Origin: Roseateles sp.
GTDB lineage: Bacteria; Pseudomonadota; Gammaproteobacteria; Burkholderiales; Burkholderiaceae_C
NCBI GenBank assembly: GCA_016790285.1
Contig: JAEUPJ010000101.1
Span: 1 to 64,000, forward strand
Length of the DNA stretch: 64,000 nt
Reading direction: 5' to 3'
The notes beneath the pieces are model-generated. The model searched no databases, was not told where the DNA came from, and was given only the letters and a program-made list of their open reading frames with translations. Shown here piece by piece: positions 29,724 to 38,171 of the stretch. The position numbers were made by a program, and so were the translations under genes. Position 1 is the first letter of the stretch; every line of letters begins with the position of its first letter.

Positions 29724-30397
29724 GTGGGTTCCGTCATGCCGTGGCGGCGTTTGGTGGCAGCCGTCTCGGGGCTGCAGAGGAAATCGAGCAGCGCTTGTGC
29801 GCCGGCCGCCGGCGGCAGGCCCAGGGCTGCGCTGAAGCGTGTGGTGAGGCCCAGTTCTGCAGGCAGGTCGCCCAGCAGCGTGATGCCGGGCTGGCCGAGC
29901 AGCTCGCTGCGCTGTTGCAGGCCGAGGGACACCTCGCCACGGGCCACCAGCGTCGCCACGGGCACGCCGGGCGGCGCCTGGACAAGGCGTGGGCGCAACG
30001 TGTCCATCAGGCCCCAGCGCTCGAACAGCGCCAGCAAGGCCGTGCCGCTGGGGCCGGTGGAGTAGCCGATCTGCGCGGCGGCCAGCACGGCCGCACGCAG
30101 GTCGGTCGCATCGCGCAGGGGCGGCGTCGCGGCACCGGCCGGTACGGCGGCGGCGACCGTCGAGTTGGCGAAGGGGCATACCGGGCCCGTCAGGCCGGCG
30201 CTGCCGAGCGCCTGCAGCGCGTCCTCGGCCAAGAGCACGACGTCGTAACGCTCGCCCGCACGCAGCCGCCGGGCCACGTCCACGCCACCGGCGGCCTGCA
30301 AGGCCACGCCCGGGCCGCCGGCCTGCGTGAACGCCTGGGCCAGCTCGGCCACCAGGCCGCGTGTGGCCATTGAGGAGATTCCAGTCAGTGCCTGCAT
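29720..30397 (-). CDS. Signal-less ModA-like (type 2 periplasmic binding fold) protein
   Basis: 225 aa resembling molybdate/thiosulfate-type binding proteins (GERYDVVLLAEDALQALGSAG, IGYSTGPSGTALLALFERWGL, FLCSPETAATKRRHGM). It starts directly in the domain (MQALTGISSMATRGLVAELA) with no signal peptide or lipobox and no ABC genes nearby, so it is predicted cytoplasmic. First gene of the protocatechuate operon, divergent from the LysR gene. It might buffer or sense a pathway carboxylate; no function is established. Confidence 0.8.
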   Translation of the reverse strand: MQALTGISSMATRGLVAELAQAFTQAGGPGVALQAAGGVDVARRLRAGERYDVVLLAEDALQALGSAGLTGPVCPFANSTVAAAVPAGAATPPLRDATDLRAAVLAAAQIGYSTGPSGTALLALFERWGLMDTLRPRLVQAPPGVPVATLVARGEVSLGLQQRSELLGQPGITLLGDLPAELGLTTRFSAALGLPPAAGAQALLDFLCSPETAATKRRHGMTEPT

Positions 30398-30428
30398 GCA
30401 GCCATTGTGGAAAGACGATATCCATCGA

Positions 30429-30457
30429 CATAGTTCTAGCTCCGACTAGCTGCTATG
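30429..30457. promoter_or_regulatory. Dyad in the lysR/protocatechuate-operon divergent region
   Basis: CATAG-TT-CTAG, six central bases, then CTAG-N3-CTATG form an interrupted inverted repeat of 29 bp. A second short dyad CGAT-ATCC-ATCG sits beside it at about 30416-30427. Such interrupted dyads with a T-N11-A layout are typical LysR-type binding sites, and this 207-bp gap is the only divergent promoter region of the operon. Confidence 0.6.
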
Positions 30458-30604
30458 CGTGAAACGATTGGCTCGCGCTGGATGGCGGGGCAGGCGACGT
30501 ACAGTCCGGCTGGCTTGCAGGCCTCGCAACATGGCACCCCAATTCCTCACCCTCGCCCCATTCACTGCGCCGCGGCAGCTTGCTGGCCGCGTGCGCCACG
30601 TGCC

Positions 30605-31501
30605 ATGAACCTGGCGCAGGTCGAAGCATTCGTGCATGTGGCCGAGCACGGCAGCTTCAGCAAGGCCGCGCTGGTGCTGGGCGTGGCGCAGCCCCTGCTC
30701 AGCCGGCAGGTGCGGGCGCTCGAGGTGGACCTGCGCGAGACGCTGCTGGAGCGGCATGGCCGCGGCGTGCGGCTCACCGAGGCGGGCCGGCGCCTGCTGG
30801 AGCACGGGCAGGACATCCTGCAACTGGTGCAGCAGGCCCGCGAGGACCTCAGCGCCCAGCGTGACGAGCCCACAGGCGCCATCACGCTGGCGGTGCCGCC
30901 CACGCAGGCGCGGCTGCTGACGCTGCCGTTGATCCAGGCCTTCCAGTCGAGCTGGCCGGCTGCGCGACTGGCCATCATGGAGGGCTTTTCGACGACGCTG
31001 ACCGAGTGGCTGCTGACCGGGCGCTGCGACCTGGCGCTGGTCTACAACCCCGAGCCGCTGGCGTCGCTGGAGATCCTGCCGTTGCGGCAGGAGGCCTTGT
31101 GCCTGTACAGCGCGGCGCAACAGGCGCCGGCGGGCCCGCTGACGCTGCAGCGCCTCGGGCAGTTGCCGCTGGTGATGCCGCAGCGCGGGCAGATCTTTCG
31201 CAGCCGGCTCGAGTCCGCGGCGGCGATGGCGGGGGTGCAGCTCGACGTCCGCTGGGAGGTGTCCAGCGTGCCCGCTTTGCTGGACCTGGTGGCGGCCGGT
31301 GTGGGCCACGCGGCGCTGGGCGAGGATGCCCTGCGCAGCTACGAGAGGGCCGACCGGCTGGCGGTCAGCCGATTCAAGGGCGAGGACATCCACTGCACGC
31401 TGTGCCTGGTGACACCGTCCAGCCGCCGGCCCACCCGGCTCCAACAGGGGCTGGCGTCGCTGCTGGTGAAGATGTGCCGCGAGCGCGGCGCGGCCGGTTG
31501 A
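30605..31501 (+). CDS. LysR-type regulator of the protocatechuate 4,5-cleavage operon
   Basis: 298 aa. N-terminal HTH (MNLAQVEAFVHVAEHGSFSK, then PLLSRQVRALEVDLRE) and a C-terminal LysR substrate domain with Nac/CynR-like features (FSTTLTEWLLTGRCDLALVYNPEP). It is divergent from the ModA-like/ligJK/pobA/ligIABC operon, the arrangement of PmdR and LigR type activators. Start 30605 is where LysR proteins begin; an in-frame ATG at 30455 lies inside the dyad and is unlikely. No good ribosome-binding site precedes 30605. Confidence 0.88.
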   Translation: MNLAQVEAFVHVAEHGSFSKAALVLGVAQPLLSRQVRALEVDLRETLLERHGRGVRLTEAGRRLLEHGQDILQLVQQAREDLSAQRDEPTGAITLAVPPTQARLLTLPLIQAFQSSWPAARLAIMEGFSTTLTEWLLTGRCDLALVYNPEPLASLEILPLRQEALCLYSAAQQAPAGPLTLQRLGQLPLVMPQRGQIFRSRLESAAAMAGVQLDVRWEVSSVPALLDLVAAGVGHAALGEDALRSYERADRLAVSRFKGEDIHCTLCLVTPSSRRPTRLQQGLASLLVKMCRERGAAG

Positions 31502-31519
31502 GCGCTTGGCCTCGGCGGC

Positions 31520-33268
31520 TCAGATCTCGCTCACCGGCCTGAACAGCTCGGGCGGCTCGGACCGCCCCAGCCGCTCGCGCAGGCGGTGGTAGGCGGCCTG
31601 GTCCACGATGCCGGCGAAGAGCGGCGACCACAGGAACACGCGCGCGAAGCAGCGCAACCTTGCCAGCGGTTCGAGGGCGGAGGGCTGTTGCAGTTCCTGC
31701 TGGATCGTGTCCAGCGATTCCCGCGCCGAGGCCATGCGCAGGCCGCCGCCTGAGGGTGAGTCCAGCACCAGGCTCTCGGCGGCCTGCTCGCCGCGGGCGG
31801 GCCAGGCGGTGCCGTCGGGCAGGGTGGGGCGCCCGTCGCGCGCAAAGCTCGTCCAGGCGGCGCCCATGGCACGGCACAGCGCCTGCCTGCCCCGCCGGTT
31901 GAAGGGCGTGTTGACCTGGAAGAGATCGAACTCCCCGGCCTCGTCACGAAACACGAAGGCCATCTCCATCGCGTGCGCCGCGCCCAGCAGCAGGTCCGGG
32001 CGGATGAACGGAATGGCCGGCGCCTCGTCCCAATCGAAGCGGTAGCTCCAGACCGCCTCATGGCCGCTGGCCAGCATCGCGTCCGCCGGGCTGTCCACGT
32101 GGTGCGCGCGCCAGGCCCGCGACAGCAGGCCCGACTCCATCAGGTAGGCCGCGCGGTCTTTCAGGATCGGCAGCTTGCCGCCCAGCAGGCGGCAGTGCTC
32201 CGGTTTGCCGGCGAGAAAGGTGCGGTACTCGTCGCGGTTGCTGCCCAGCAGCACTGGCATGCGGTGCCATTGGCCCTGCCTGAACACCTCCTGCAAGGGG
32301 CTCAGCGGCAGCACGACGCCATCGCGGATGGGGCGCGGCGCGAGGTAGATGCCTTCGCTGCCGGGCACGTGCGCGGCCAGCAGCTCGGCGGGGCTGCGCT
32401 CGCGCAGCCAGTCGGCGAGGTCGTGCGGGGGGCTGGGCAGCCCGGCGCGCGCGAGCAGGCGGCGCACGACCTCTTCGCTGCCGCAGCGCTGACATTCCAG
32501 CGGCGAGTCGCCGCCGTGCACGGCCTGCTCCCGGCTGAAGCTCTCGCAGACGGGGCTCTGTGCGATCGCGCGGTGAAAGAGCCCCTGCGCCAGCGGGCTG
32601 GCCAGCAGCAGCAGGACCTGCTGGCCACCAGCCGACTCGCCGAACACCGTGACGCAGCCCGGGTCGCCCCCGAAAGCGGCGATGTGGGTCTGTACCCAGC
32701 GCAGCGCGGCGATCAGGTCCAGCAGTGCGAAGTTGCCGGAGCGGTCCGCGTCGCTCAGCTCTGCGCCCTGCTGCAGCGCCGGATGGCAGAACCAGCCCAG
32801 CACGCCCAGGCGGTAGTTGACGGTGACGACGATGACGCCGTCTTCAGCAGCGAGGTTGCGGGCGACGTCGAAGCTGGCGGCAGTACCCACCGCGTTGCCT
32901 CCGCCGTGGATCCACACCATCACCGGTCGGCCCGCGCCTGCCTTGGCATCGACGGGGGCGAAGATGTTGAGGAAGAGGCAGTCCTCGTCGCCGATGACTT
33001 GGCCGTGCTGGGCCGCCGGGACCGGCGCGAGCCGGCCGGCGATCTGCGGCGCCATGGCGCCGTGCGCGATCGCCTCCAGGCAGCCTTCCCAGCCGGGCGC
33101 GGGTTGCGGGGCGCGCCAGCGCAGCGGGCCGACGGGCGGCGCGGCATAGCGCAGCCCGCGCCAGGCGTGGACGTCGTTGCCGCTGGCTGTGGCTTCGCGG
33201 TTGCCGATGACGGTGCCAGACGGCGTGTCGCGGCGGCTGAACGGGGCGGGCAGGCGGGGCGTGCTCAT
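31520..33268 (-). CDS. Type B carboxylesterase
   Basis: 582 aa alpha/beta hydrolase of the carboxylesterase/cholinesterase family. Oxyanion-hole motif VMVWIHGGGNAVG, nucleophile Ser212 in FGESAGGQQ, early disulphide-region motif EDCLFLNIFAP, and acid region PVLLGSNRDEY. No signal peptide, so it is cytoplasmic. Last gene of the seven-gene operon (4-base overlap with the MMPL gene). Hydrolysis of aromatic esters, for example feruloyl or coniferyl esters brought in by the transport genes, is a plausible role. Confidence 0.87.
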   Translation of the reverse strand: MSTPRLPAPFSRRDTPSGTVIGNREATASGNDVHAWRGLRYAAPPVGPLRWRAPQPAPGWEGCLEAIAHGAMAPQIAGRLAPVPAAQHGQVIGDEDCLFLNIFAPVDAKAGAGRPVMVWIHGGGNAVGTAASFDVARNLAAEDGVIVVTVNYRLGVLGWFCHPALQQGAELSDADRSGNFALLDLIAALRWVQTHIAAFGGDPGCVTVFGESAGGQQVLLLLASPLAQGLFHRAIAQSPVCESFSREQAVHGGDSPLECQRCGSEEVVRRLLARAGLPSPPHDLADWLRERSPAELLAAHVPGSEGIYLAPRPIRDGVVLPLSPLQEVFRQGQWHRMPVLLGSNRDEYRTFLAGKPEHCRLLGGKLPILKDRAAYLMESGLLSRAWRAHHVDSPADAMLASGHEAVWSYRFDWDEAPAIPFIRPDLLLGAAHAMEMAFVFRDEAGEFDLFQVNTPFNRRGRQALCRAMGAAWTSFARDGRPTLPDGTAWPARGEQAAESLVLDSPSGGGLRMASARESLDTIQQELQQPSALEPLARLRCFARVFLWSPLFAGIVDQAAYHRLRERLGRSEPPELFRPVSEI

Positions 33269-35715
33269 GGGGCGGTCTCCGTTCGGGCCGCGGCGGGGCT
33301 GGCCGTGGGCGAAGCCACGAGCGCCGGCATGCGCAGCGCGGGCGTGGTTTTCAACAGCCATCGCGCCAGGGCCGGCAGCAACACCAGCGCCCCCACCATG
33401 TTCCAGAGGAACATGAAGGCCAGCAGGATGCCCATGTCGGCCTGGAACTTGATGGGGCTGAAGAACCAGGTGGCCACGGCCAGCGCCAGCGTCATGCCGG
33501 TGAGCAGCACCACGCGGCCGGTGAAGCGCAGGGCGGCGCGGTAGGCCTGGTCGACGCTGTCGCCCGCGCGCAGGCGTTGCAGCATCACGGCCAGCACGTA
33601 GAGCGCGTAGTCCACGCCGATGCCCACACCCAGTGCGATCACGGGCAGCGTGGCGACCTTGACACCCATGCCCAGCAGCACCATGAGCGCCTCGCACAGC
33701 ATGGAGGTCAGCACCAGCGGCAGCACGGCCACCACCGTGGCGCGCCAGCTGCGAAATGTCAGCCAGCACAGCAGCACGACGGCGCCGTAGACCCAGTACA
33801 GCATCTCCCGCATGGCCTGCCTGACGACGCTGTTGGTGGCAGCCTCGATGCCGGCCGACCCCGCGGCGAGCAGGAAGCGCACGCCGCCACCGGAGGGCTG
33901 CTCGGCGATGAAGGCCTCCGCCTCGCCGAGCACACGCTCCAGCGTGCTGGCCTTGTGGTCACGCAGGAAGACCTGCAGCGTGAGGAAGGAGCACGCCTTG
34001 TTCAGCAGCTCGCGCGGCGCAATCGCCTGCACGCCGCCCAGAGCCTGGTCGTTGGCGATCAGCTCGTACCACTTGAAGTTGCCTTCGTTGAAGCCCACCA
34101 TGCCCAGCCGCGCCAGGCCCGCGAGCGACTGCGTGCCTTCCACGCCCGGGAGCTGCTGCAGCCGCCAGGCCAGCGCGTCGATGCGGCTGAGCGTGTCGTA
34201 GCGGGTGCACTGATCGTCCGGCGTGGTGGCCATCACGGTCAGGATGTCGGTGCTCGCCGCGTAGTGCTGCACCAGGTAGGCGTTGTCGCGGTTGTAGCGG
34301 GAGTCAGCGCGCAGCTCGGGCGCGCCGGCGTCCAGGTCGCCCACCTGCAGCCGGGTCGACAGGGCCACGGCGCCCACCAGCAGCAGCGCGCCCGCGCCTA
34401 GCGCCAGCAGGGCAGGGCGGGGCTGCGTGAAGCCGGCCAGCCAGGCCCAGCCGGGGCTGAGGTTTTCGCTCTGCTCCTGGCGCAGGCTGCGCTGAGCGGC
34501 GGCCGGGCTCACACCCAGGTAGGACAGCAGCACCGGCAGCAGCACGAGGTTGGTGAAGATCAGCACGGCCACGCCGATGCTGGCGTTGGCTGCCAGGTCC
34601 TGGATGACGCGGATGTCGATGAGGGCCAGCACGGCGAAGCCGACCGCGTCGCACAGCAGCGCCGTCAGGCCGGCGACGAACAGGCGCCGGAAGGTGTAGC
34701 GCGCCGCCACCACGCGGTGGGTGCCGCGACCCACGTCCTGCAGGATGCCGTTCATCTTCTGCGCGCCGTGGCTCATGCCGATGGCGAACACCAGGAAGGG
34801 CACCAGCACCGAGTAGGGGTCCAGCGCGTAGCCCAGCAGGCGCAGCAGGCCGAGCTGCCAGGCCACGGCGATGAGGGAGCAGGCGACCACGATGAGCGTG
34901 GAGCGCAGGCAGCGCGTGTAGGCGTAGAGCACGCCGCCGCAGATGAGCAGCGCCAGTGCGAAGAAGCCCATCACCTGGCGCACGCCATCGATCAGGTCGC
35001 TCATGACCTTGGCGAAGCCCACCACGTGCAGCTGCACCTGCGCGCCGTCGTACTTGGCGCGCAGCTCCTCGATGCGGCGGCCCAGCTCGGCGTAGTCCAG
35101 GGGCTGGCCGGTGCGCGGGTCGGTGTCCAGCAAGGGCAGGTAGATGATGCTGCTCTTGAAGTCGCCCGCCACGAGCTGCCCGATCTCGCCGGAGCGCTCG
35201 ACATTGGCGCGCACCTCGGCCAGGGCCTCGGCGCTGCCGTCGTAGCGGTCGGTGATGACGGTGTCGCCGTCCAGGCCCTCCTCGGTCACGGCCACCCAGC
35301 GCGTGTTGGATGTCCACAGCGACTTCATGAAGGGGCGGTCGACGCCCGGCATCAGGAAGAGCTCGTCGTTGAGCTGGCGCAGCGTCTCCAGGTAGGCCTT
35401 GTCGAAGATGCTGCCCTGGCGGGCGGCCACTGCGATGCGCAGGGCGTTGCCGCCCCCGGCCAGCTGCGGTCGCTGTTCCAGGTAGTTGGCGATGTAGGGG
35501 TGGCGGCTCGGGATGGTCTTGTCGAAGCTGGCAGTCAGTTGCATGCCCAGGGCCTGCCAGCCCAGCACCACCGTGAGCAGCAGGCACAGGGCCAGCACCC
35601 AGGGGCGGTGATTGAAGAACAGGCGCTCGGCCCAGGAGCCGCTGCGCGCGTCGAAGTCTTCGAGGCGCGCGATGACGGGTTGGGCGCTGTCGTCGGTGGA
35701 GAGGCTCACGCTCAC
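33265..35715 (-). CDS. MMPL/RND-superfamily permease
   Basis: 816 aa with RND topology: one N-terminal helix (LALCLLLTVVLGWQAL), a large periplasmic loop, helices 2-6, then helix 7 (ALGAGALLLVGAVALST), a second loop and helices 8-12. The MMPL features are GAQKMNGILQDVGRGTHRVVA and GVGIGVDYALYVLAVMLQR. No membrane-fusion protein or TolC gene is present. HpnN/MmpL3-like proteins of this class move hydrophobic molecules (hopanoids, lipids). Its partners here are DUF1302, DUF1329 and Ycf48-like proteins. Confidence 0.88.
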   Translation of the reverse strand: MSVSLSTDDSAQPVIARLEDFDARSGSWAERLFFNHRPWVLALCLLLTVVLGWQALGMQLTASFDKTIPSRHPYIANYLEQRPQLAGGGNALRIAVAARQGSIFDKAYLETLRQLNDELFLMPGVDRPFMKSLWTSNTRWVAVTEEGLDGDTVITDRYDGSAEALAEVRANVERSGEIGQLVAGDFKSSIIYLPLLDTDPRTGQPLDYAELGRRIEELRAKYDGAQVQLHVVGFAKVMSDLIDGVRQVMGFFALALLICGGVLYAYTRCLRSTLIVVACSLIAVAWQLGLLRLLGYALDPYSVLVPFLVFAIGMSHGAQKMNGILQDVGRGTHRVVAARYTFRRLFVAGLTALLCDAVGFAVLALIDIRVIQDLAANASIGVAVLIFTNLVLLPVLLSYLGVSPAAAQRSLRQEQSENLSPGWAWLAGFTQPRPALLALGAGALLLVGAVALSTRLQVGDLDAGAPELRADSRYNRDNAYLVQHYAASTDILTVMATTPDDQCTRYDTLSRIDALAWRLQQLPGVEGTQSLAGLARLGMVGFNEGNFKWYELIANDQALGGVQAIAPRELLNKACSFLTLQVFLRDHKASTLERVLGEAEAFIAEQPSGGGVRFLLAAGSAGIEAATNSVVRQAMREMLYWVYGAVVLLCWLTFRSWRATVVAVLPLVLTSMLCEALMVLLGMGVKVATLPVIALGVGIGVDYALYVLAVMLQRLRAGDSVDQAYRAALRFTGRVVLLTGMTLALAVATWFFSPIKFQADMGILLAFMFLWNMVGALVLLPALARWLLKTTPALRMPALVASPTASPAAARTETAP

Positions 35716-35737
35716 GGTCGCAATCTCAGGATGAAGT

Positions 35738-36790
35738 TCAGGTGAAGCTCAGGCGCTGGCGCTGCAGGCCACGCAGGCCCGCGAGCACGACATGCCCGGC
35801 ATCGGCTTCCACCAGGCTGGCGCTGGGCAGTGCAGGCAGCGCAGGCTGGCGCGTGAAGCTGCGGCCGTCGTCGCGGCTGAGCAGCAGGTCGCCGTTCTGG
35901 GCGAGCAGCAGCAGCGAGCCGTCCTGGCGCCGCAGACCGGCGCTCAGTGACACCGGCACCGGGTTGTCGACGGCCGTCCAGCTCTCGCCCTGGTCGGCGG
36001 AGCGCCAGATGTTGCCGCGCAGGCCGTAGGCCAGCAGCGCGCCGTCCCGGGCCAGCAGCAGGCCGAAGAAGCTGCCTTTGTAGGGCGAGGGCAGGGCGTC
36101 GAAATGCGCGCCTCCGTCCAGCGATCGCAGCAGCAGGCCTTGCTCGCCCGCCATGAACACCCGCGGGCCATCGCTGCGAACGGCATAGAGGTGCAGCCGG
36201 CGCCGGTTGGGCAGCCGCGTGTGCAGGCTTTGCCAGGCCTGGCCCCGGTGCACGAACGCCAGGCCATACGCACCCACCGCGTAGAGGCTGCCGTCGGGGC
36301 TGAGGCCGAGGTCCAGCAGGGGCTTGTCGGGCCCTTCGGCGATGCGGCGCTGGGCGGCCTCGCGCAGGGCGGCGTCGTCACCGGCTGCCGTGAGCTCCAG
36401 CTGGGCCAACTGGCGGCCGTCCAGCAGCTGCCGCCAGGTCTGGCCGGCGTCGTCGGTCTGCATCAGGCTGCCGAAGTGGCCGCATGCCCAGCCCGTGCGG
36501 GCGTCGCCAAAGCACAGCGCCGTCAGGCTGACCTGCGCCGGGACCTGGGCCTGCTGCCACTGCTGGCCGCCGTCGTCGCTGAAGATCACCAGCCCCCGCT
36601 CGCCCGCCAGCACCAGGCGCCGGCCCGCGCGGGCCGCAGCCAGCAGGGCGCTGCGGCTGGCCAGCGGTGTGGATTGGGCGGGCTGGGTCAGCACCGGCGG
36701 CAGCGGGGCAGCGCGCGGGGTTTCGGCGGCCCGCCCCGCCGCGGGCAGCAACCCACAGGCCGCGGCCGCACACAGGGATCGCCGCTTCAT
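35738..36790 (-). CDS. Ycf48-like beta-propeller exported protein
   Basis: 350 aa. A signal peptide (RRSLCAAAACGLLPAAGRAAE) precedes repeated BNR/Asp-box blades such as FSDDGGQQWQQAQ, QTDDAGQTWRQLL, RSADQGESWTAV and LSRDDGRSFTRQP, consistent with a seven-bladed propeller of the Ycf48/photosystem-II-assembly domain. No photosystem exists here; in non-phototrophs these proteins recur next to DUF1302/DUF1329/MMPL genes. It is probably a periplasmic scaffold or chaperone of that machinery. It overlaps the DUF1329 gene by 4 bases. Confidence 0.85.
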   Translation of the reverse strand: MKRRSLCAAAACGLLPAAGRAAETPRAAPLPPVLTQPAQSTPLASRSALLAAARAGRRLVLAGERGLVIFSDDGGQQWQQAQVPAQVSLTALCFGDARTGWACGHFGSLMQTDDAGQTWRQLLDGRQLAQLELTAAGDDAALREAAQRRIAEGPDKPLLDLGLSPDGSLYAVGAYGLAFVHRGQAWQSLHTRLPNRRRLHLYAVRSDGPRVFMAGEQGLLLRSLDGGAHFDALPSPYKGSFFGLLLARDGALLAYGLRGNIWRSADQGESWTAVDNPVPVSLSAGLRRQDGSLLLLAQNGDLLLSRDDGRSFTRQPALPALPSASLVEADAGHVVLAGLRGLQRQRLSFT

Positions 36791-38148
36791 CGCGTGCTCT
36801 CGTTGGCCAGTTCCTCGGGGCTGAAGAAGGCGCGCTCCAGCTTGGGCAGCAGCTTGACCTGCACGGGCAGCTCGTTGGTGGCCATGTTCAGGTAGTAGGC
36901 GCCCGTCTGCAGGTCATAGCCACCCCAGAAGATGTTGCCCAGCACGGCCGGCATGTCCGGCGCGGTCAGCGTGAGCGTGTAGTTCGTGCGCCAGAGCTCG
37001 CCCTTGGCGTCCCAGCCGTCGAACAGGATGATCTGCCAGGAGTCCTCGTCGATGTAGTACTTGCGCTTGGCCGCCACGTGGCGCTTGCCGGCCGCGAGGG
37101 TGGCCTCCACCTCCCAGACGCGGTGCAGTTCCCAGCGCACGAGGTCGGGGTTGAGCGAGCCGGGCTTGACGAGGTCGGCGACCTTGGCGAGTGCCGCGCG
37201 GTTGTTGTTGTAGGGGATGTAGAGCTCCTTCTTGCCGACGAGCTTGAGCTCGTGCTTGTCGATGGGGCCGAACAGGTTGAACGCCTCGTCGAACAGGCCG
37301 ATGCCCGAGGTCACGGCGTCCGGCGTGTCGTAGCCGACCGAGGGCGCCTTGCGCACGCGGCGCTGGCCGACGAGGTATTGCCACAGGCCGCGCGGCGTGG
37401 CGGCGGTCATGCCGTCGTGCGCGAGGATGGCCTCGCCCGCCTTGGAGCCGGGCTCGGTGGCTGCGAACTTGCCGAGGGCGTAGTAGCCGTCGAACTTCTC
37501 GGGGCTGACCTCGGGGTCGTAGTAGGGCCGGCGGAAGGTCTGTGTGCCGCCGCTGGCCATGGTGCGCTTGCCGTCGGCCGTCATGACCCACACGCGCAGC
37601 GGTGTCTGGGTGTTCACGCCCAGCCAGGCCAAGCGGTGGTTCAGGATGGCTTCGTAGCCGTCCTTGGGGATGGGGAAGGGAATCCCGCCGAAGGCGCCTT
37701 CCACGCCCTGGCCGTTGTCCACCAGCTTGGCGCGGGTCGCATTCTTGAAGGTGTTGTCGTACACATACTGCGGCGCGGCTGCCGTGCGGCGCGTCGGGTA
37801 GACGTCGATGCGGAAGTCGGGGTTCTTCTTCATCAGCGCCTTCACGCCGTCGCTCAGCCGGGCTTCGTGCTGGGCCATGTTCTTGGCGCTGATCTGCAGC
37901 ACGGGCTTGTCGCCGGGGAAGGGGTCGGGGCGTGGGTCGCCGTTTTTGTAGCCGGCGCTCGCCTTGGTCAGGCCGCCGTCCCAGGCCGGGATGGTGCCGT
38001 CCTTGTTGCCGGCGCGCTCGGCGCCCATCGGCGTCAGCGTGGTCTTGAGCCTGGCGGCTTCGTCGGCCGACACCGCGGCGCCGGCGCTCAGCGGCAGCAG
38101 CGCGGCACAGGCCAGGGCGAGATTCAGTCGGAGCAATGCGTGCTTCAT
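36787..38148 (-). CDS. DUF1329 periplasmic protein
   Basis: 453 aa. Signal peptide ends at SAGAAVSADEA. Typical DUF1329 segments: GNKDGTIPAWDGGLT, NPHYRV-like repeats absent but AGEAILAHDGMTAATPRGLWQYLVGQRRVRKAP, and GKRHVAAKRKYYIDEDSWQIILFDGWDAKGE shown in part. The fold is thought to be a LolA/LolB-like open barrel that could hold a hydrophobic ligand. Always seen with DUF1302, here 23 bases upstream; a periplasmic carrier role between the outer-membrane protein and the MMPL permease is inferred. Confidence 0.88.
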   Translation of the reverse strand: MKHALLRLNLALACAALLPLSAGAAVSADEAARLKTTLTPMGAERAGNKDGTIPAWDGGLTKASAGYKNGDPRPDPFPGDKPVLQISAKNMAQHEARLSDGVKALMKKNPDFRIDVYPTRRTAAAPQYVYDNTFKNATRAKLVDNGQGVEGAFGGIPFPIPKDGYEAILNHRLAWLGVNTQTPLRVWVMTADGKRTMASGGTQTFRRPYYDPEVSPEKFDGYYALGKFAATEPGSKAGEAILAHDGMTAATPRGLWQYLVGQRRVRKAPSVGYDTPDAVTSGIGLFDEAFNLFGPIDKHELKLVGKKELYIPYNNNRAALAKVADLVKPGSLNPDLVRWELHRVWEVEATLAAGKRHVAAKRKYYIDEDSWQIILFDGWDAKGELWRTNYTLTLTAPDMPAVLGNIFWGGYDLQTGAYYLNMATNELPVQVKLLPKLERAFFSPEELANESTR

Positions 38149-38171
38149 GGTGAGGGTTTCCGTGTCGGGGG

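Noticed and set aside
28662-30065. 467-codon + strand frame opposite ligJ
   Set aside because: Shadow of ligJ and the ModA-like gene; no recognisable domain.
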